64,000 bases of DNA from Casp-alpha2 sp036337015 (GTDB taxonomy: Bacteria > Pseudomonadota > Alphaproteobacteria > Rhodospirillales > Casp-alpha2). The position numbers and the translations under genes were made by a program. Below the pieces are notes generated by a model. It had not been told where the DNA came from. It ran no database searches and saw nothing but the letters and a program-made list of their open reading frames with translations. Shown piece after piece: positions 61,602 to 64,000 of this stretch. Location: assembly GCA_036337015.1 (NCBI GenBank), contig JAYZEZ010000008.1, positions 1 through 64,000 on the forward strand. The letters are read 5' to 3'. Positions within the stretch are counted from its first letter, which is position 1; the number at the start of each line of letters is the position of its first letter.

Positions 61602-62498
61602 TCATCCGCCAACTAACGTCTCTTTACCGATGAGCTTATGACGCAACTTTTCGCTAGACATATCAATCAAGAAGACAGTGATAATGATCATTAATAAAAT
61701 TGCACCAGCATCAAGATAATACAAAAGTTTAATAGCATTAATCAGTTCATAACCAATACCACCAGCGCCAACAAAACCCATAACAGTTGCGGCTTGAACA
61801 TTTAGTGCCAAGCGCCAAAAACTGTAAGAAATAAAGTTAGGCATAACCTGTGGCATAACGGCAAATCGAATTTCTTCAAACCAATTCCCACCTGCCGAAC
61901 GTATGCCCTCAATAGGTTTATGGTCTATATTTTCATTAACTTCCGCAAATAATTTACCTTGGGCACCAGTAGTATGTATTGTTAAAGCTAAAATACCAGC
62001 TACAGGACCTACACCAAATGGATAAATAAAGATCAGTGCCCATACAATATCAGGAACAGTACGAGCAATTTCTAGGGCTCTTCGGCAAACAAAATATGTC
62101 GCATAATTTTTAGCTAAATTACGAGAAGCTAGAAAACTTAGAGCACCGCCAAAAGTCGTCCCTACGATTGTAGCAAGTAGGGCCATTTGCAAGCTTATTA
62201 ACAGCTGATTAAGCCATTCACCAACATTCCAGTACCAATCAACTAAATCGGCTTTAAAGTTTTCCATAGTTAACGCAGAAAACATACGAACAACAAATTC
62301 ATTTGTTCGTGGCAAACCCTCAATAACTTCCATTATATCAAAGCCACTATGCCAAACAGCAAGCGTCATTGAGACGAAAAAAAGAAGCCAGAAAAATACT
62401 AAATATAATCTTTTGCGACCTAAATATTGCGCACGAGCCATCTCGAATTGAGTGACGATATCTAGCTTATTATTTTGATTTGATGTTTCGGATGCCAT
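61602..62498 (-). CDS. phnE: Phosphonate ABC transporter permease PhnE (first copy)
   Basis: 298 residues; the EAA-type loop reads KPIEGIRSAGGNWFEEIRF followed by AVMPQVMPNF and GFVGAGGIGYEL. The start MASETSNQNNKLD leads into a membrane helix at about 30. It is separated from phnD by 87 bases carrying a strong hairpin, and paralogous to the following phnE. Confidence 0.93.
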   Translation of the reverse strand: MASETSNQNNKLDIVTQFEMARAQYLGRKRLYLVFFWLLFFVSMTLAVWHSGFDIMEVIEGLPRTNEFVVRMFSALTMENFKADLVDWYWNVGEWLNQLLISLQMALLATIVGTTFGGALSFLASRNLAKNYATYFVCRRALEIARTVPDIVWALIFIYPFGVGPVAGILALTIHTTGAQGKLFAEVNENIDHKPIEGIRSAGGNWFEEIRFAVMPQVMPNFISYSFWRLALNVQAATVMGFVGAGGIGYELINAIKLLYYLDAGAILLMIIITVFLIDMSSEKLRHKLIGKETLVGG

Positions 62499-62534
62499 AG
62501 TTTTTTAGCTTTTATTGATTAAAACAAAATATAC

Positions 62535-62570
62535 AAAAAAATGTTGGGAGACGCAAAAGCGCCTCCCAAC
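62535..62570 (-). terminator. Hairpin with U-run between phnD and phnE (partial terminator/attenuator)
   Basis: GTTGGGAG (62543-62550) pairs with CTCCCAAC (62563-62570) and CGC (62552-62554) with GCG (62559-62561) around an AAAA loop, with one A-C mismatch. On the minus strand the stem is followed by about seven T residues. It lies 16 bases past the phnD stop. Confidence 0.8.
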
Positions 62571-62585
62571 CATTAAAATTTTCAT

Positions 62586-63518
62586 TTATTTCTTTTTCCG
62601 ATTTTTCTTCAGCCACCTCTTAGCATTAATAACCGGAACGTAGTCCTCGTGGTAAACCCGCCTCAAGCCCAGAGAATCTCCCTGTGCAACAGCATAAGCC
62701 AACTTTGGAGCACGTGTTTGAAGCCGAATAAACAACTTAGTCAAATCAGCTTTCATTGCCAAAGGAATATCCCTATGAATAACCAAAGGTGGTGTTGGGA
62801 TAGTTGCAGAAGTCCAAACAACGCGAATTTGATCACGCTTCAAAAGACCTTTATCAAGCATTTTTCGGATACCACCTAAGCGGTCTCCTTTTGTGGTCCA
62901 GGTGAAACCACCATCATAAGTTCCATTAAGAACACCTACAATAGTCTGCTGGTGTCCACCAGATAAAGGTGACTTAAAGTACTTATCGATGTTCGTGCCT
63001 TTCTCGGCCCAAGCCACAGTTGGAATCGTGAAACCAGATGTTGAGTTCGGATCATTACGAGCTACAGTTTTTCCCTTAAGATCTTCAGCTGACTTGTAAG
63101 GGCTTCCTGATTTAACGATCAAAACTGAGTTGTAACCCATTCCACCTAACACATCCTGTGCACCGGCAATAGGCTCAACGCATTCACAGTCCATATAAGT
63201 TCCAGCATAACTACTAGCACCTAACCAACCAACTTGAACTTGCTTGGAAATTAGAGCGTTCATAATTCCAGCATACTCAGATGCCGTGAACATATTTACT
63301 TTTATGCCGAGCTCTTTACCTGCATAATCAGCAAATGCCTGCTGGTTTTTAACAATATCAACAGCAGTCTCAACAGAAATAACACCGTAGTTAATACCTT
63401 TTGGATAGTCTTTTTGCCAACCACCGATATAACTATCACCGGCTTTGACAGAACCCACTGTGAGCGCTACGAATGCGACCATCAATAGGCTATATAAAAA
63501 AGTACTTTTTACTTTCAT
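62586..63518 (-). CDS. phnD: Phosphonate ABC transporter substrate-binding protein
   Basis: 310 residues, signal peptide (1-26, cleaved before GD). The mature protein has the PhnD/PnsB phosphonate-binding fold: INYGVISVE, ASEYAGIMNALISKQVQVGWLGASSYAG, DPNSTSGFTIP and the C-terminal REFERRAL-like region with LGLRRVYHEDYVPV. Tyr, Ser and Thr residues of the pocket are in ASSY and STSG. A strong GGAGGT precedes the ATG by about 10 bases. Substrate specificity cannot be read off; phosphite and methylphosphonate binders also exist. Confidence 0.92.
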   Translation of the reverse strand: MKVKSTFLYSLLMVAFVALTVGSVKAGDSYIGGWQKDYPKGINYGVISVETAVDIVKNQQAFADYAGKELGIKVNMFTASEYAGIMNALISKQVQVGWLGASSYAGTYMDCECVEPIAGAQDVLGGMGYNSVLIVKSGSPYKSAEDLKGKTVARNDPNSTSGFTIPTVAWAEKGTNIDKYFKSPLSGGHQQTIVGVLNGTYDGGFTWTTKGDRLGGIRKMLDKGLLKRDQIRVVWTSATIPTPPLVIHRDIPLAMKADLTKLFIRLQTRAPKLAYAVAQGDSLGLRRVYHEDYVPVINAKRWLKKNRKKK

Positions 63519-63609
63519 TAGATTAATAACCTCCTCTAAGCGATTGTTATTTTATTTTTATTGCTCTTGCGGACACTTAAAAAACCCATTCAAGGCCCGA
63601 TTAGTAATT

Positions 63610-63627
63610 TGACTACGTTAGTAGTCA
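63610..63627. repeat. Perfect 7-base hairpin between phnC and phnD
   Basis: TGACTAC and GTAGTCA with a 4-base loop in the 123-base phnC-phnD gap. No T-run follows on the minus strand; RNA stability or a regulator site are possible. Confidence 0.4.
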
Positions 63628-63641
63628 TTGCCGCAATAACG

Positions 63642-64000
63642 TCATTTTGTTTTACCTATAGTAGTTGACGTAATTGCTGCAGAAAATTCTTCATCATCTT
63701 CACCGCTAGCCATGTAAACTTCACGAGCCAAATCCTCAGTTAAACCATCTGGACCGCCATCATAAACCATTTGCCCAGCTTTCATAGCAATGACACGATC
63801 ACAATATTTCTTCGCAGTATCAAGAGTATGCAGATTACAGATAACTGTAATTCCATCCTCTTTATTAATGGCTCGTAAGGCGTCCATCACAATTTGTGCA
63901 TTGCGTGGATCAAGTGACGCAATAGGCTCGTCTGCAAGCAAAATTTGTGGTTCTTGAACTAAAGCACGGGCAATAGCAACTCGCTGCTGTTGTCCACCAG
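63642..64000 (-). CDS. phnC: Phosphonate ABC transporter ATP-binding protein (C-terminal part, cut by window edge)
   Basis: Open through the right edge. The visible 119 codons carry the ABC signature end (GGQQQRVAIARALV at the very edge), Walker B with catalytic Glu (ILLADEP), the D-loop SLDP and the switch histidine in CNLHTLD, then a C-terminal helix. PhnC energises PhnE. An internal TTG at 63941 is only an artefact of the missing start. It is 123 bases upstream of phnD. Confidence 0.93.
   Translation of the reverse strand, partial: GGQQQRVAIARALVQEPQILLADEPIASLDPRNAQIVMDALRAINKEDGITVICNLHTLDTAKKYCDRVIAMKAGQMVYDGGPDGLTEDLAREVYMASGEDDEEFSAAITSTTIGKTK

Overview
The window looks like a contiguous piece of an AT-rich, compact alphaproteobacterial chromosome, probably a free-living marine, Rhodospirillales-like lineage. 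This rests on alphaproteobacterial gene order (trmL-petABC, prs-rplY-pth-ychF, lgt-NDUFAF7/MidA-pgeF, ubiK-ybjN-proC-TetR, uvrC-pgsA-Mo cofactor genes, gpmI-envC-ctpA-deacetylase-rppH, rplU-rpmA-obgE-proB-proA-nadD-rsfS-rlmH), on gene spacing of a few bases, and on low GC. The lineage is inferred by eye; no search was run. No insertion sequence, prophage or CRISPR array is visible.

Region by region. 1-3777: the start of hemF runs off the left edge, then trmL and the cytochrome bc1 operon petABC. 3930-9481: two coupled zinc alcohol dehydrogenases, a nitroreductase, and the methylthioadenosine salvage genes mtnA and mtnP with a dienelactone hydrolase. 9572-18068: ychF, pth, rplY, prs, an internally duplicated lipoprotein, pgeF, a NDUFAF7-like methyltransferase, lgt and hldD. 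18210-24063: ubiK, ybjN behind a cluster of palindromes, proC, a TetR-like protein, a decayed csaA remnant, a two-component pair and ilvE. 24084-29981: a LOG protein, moaE, moaD, moeA, mobB, pgsA and uvrC. 30414-45748: folate and housekeeping genes, cell-envelope genes and the rplU/rpmA/obgE/proBA/nadD/rsfS/rlmH block. A tRNA-Ser(CGA) lies at 46056-46145.

The accessory part starts after the tRNA. Minus-strand genes from 54238 down to 47038 encode a Rieske oxygenase, its flavin/2Fe-2S reductase, a 2Fe-2S + 2x[4Fe-4S] + MvhD-type fusion protein, MetV, MetF, an ArsR regulator and a BtuF-like protein without a signal peptide. My reading is a C1 module. The oxygenase would remove a methyl group from an unknown substrate, and MetF/MetV would interconvert methyl- and methylene-tetrahydrofolate. 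The fusion protein would be the electron link, in the place occupied by HdrABC-MvhD in some acetogens. The fusion protein and MetV end in the same short tail (EDAFL...GL), which suggests they share a partner. This is the most novel item in the window.

54426-64000 holds transporters and regulators around a phosphonate locus. It has phnC (cut by the right edge), phnD, two phnE, two EamA transporters, two LysR regulators, an MFS carrier and a PhnZ/TmpB-like HD-domain oxygenase. A strong hairpin with a U-run sits between phnD and the first phnE and could make the binding protein more abundant than the permeases.
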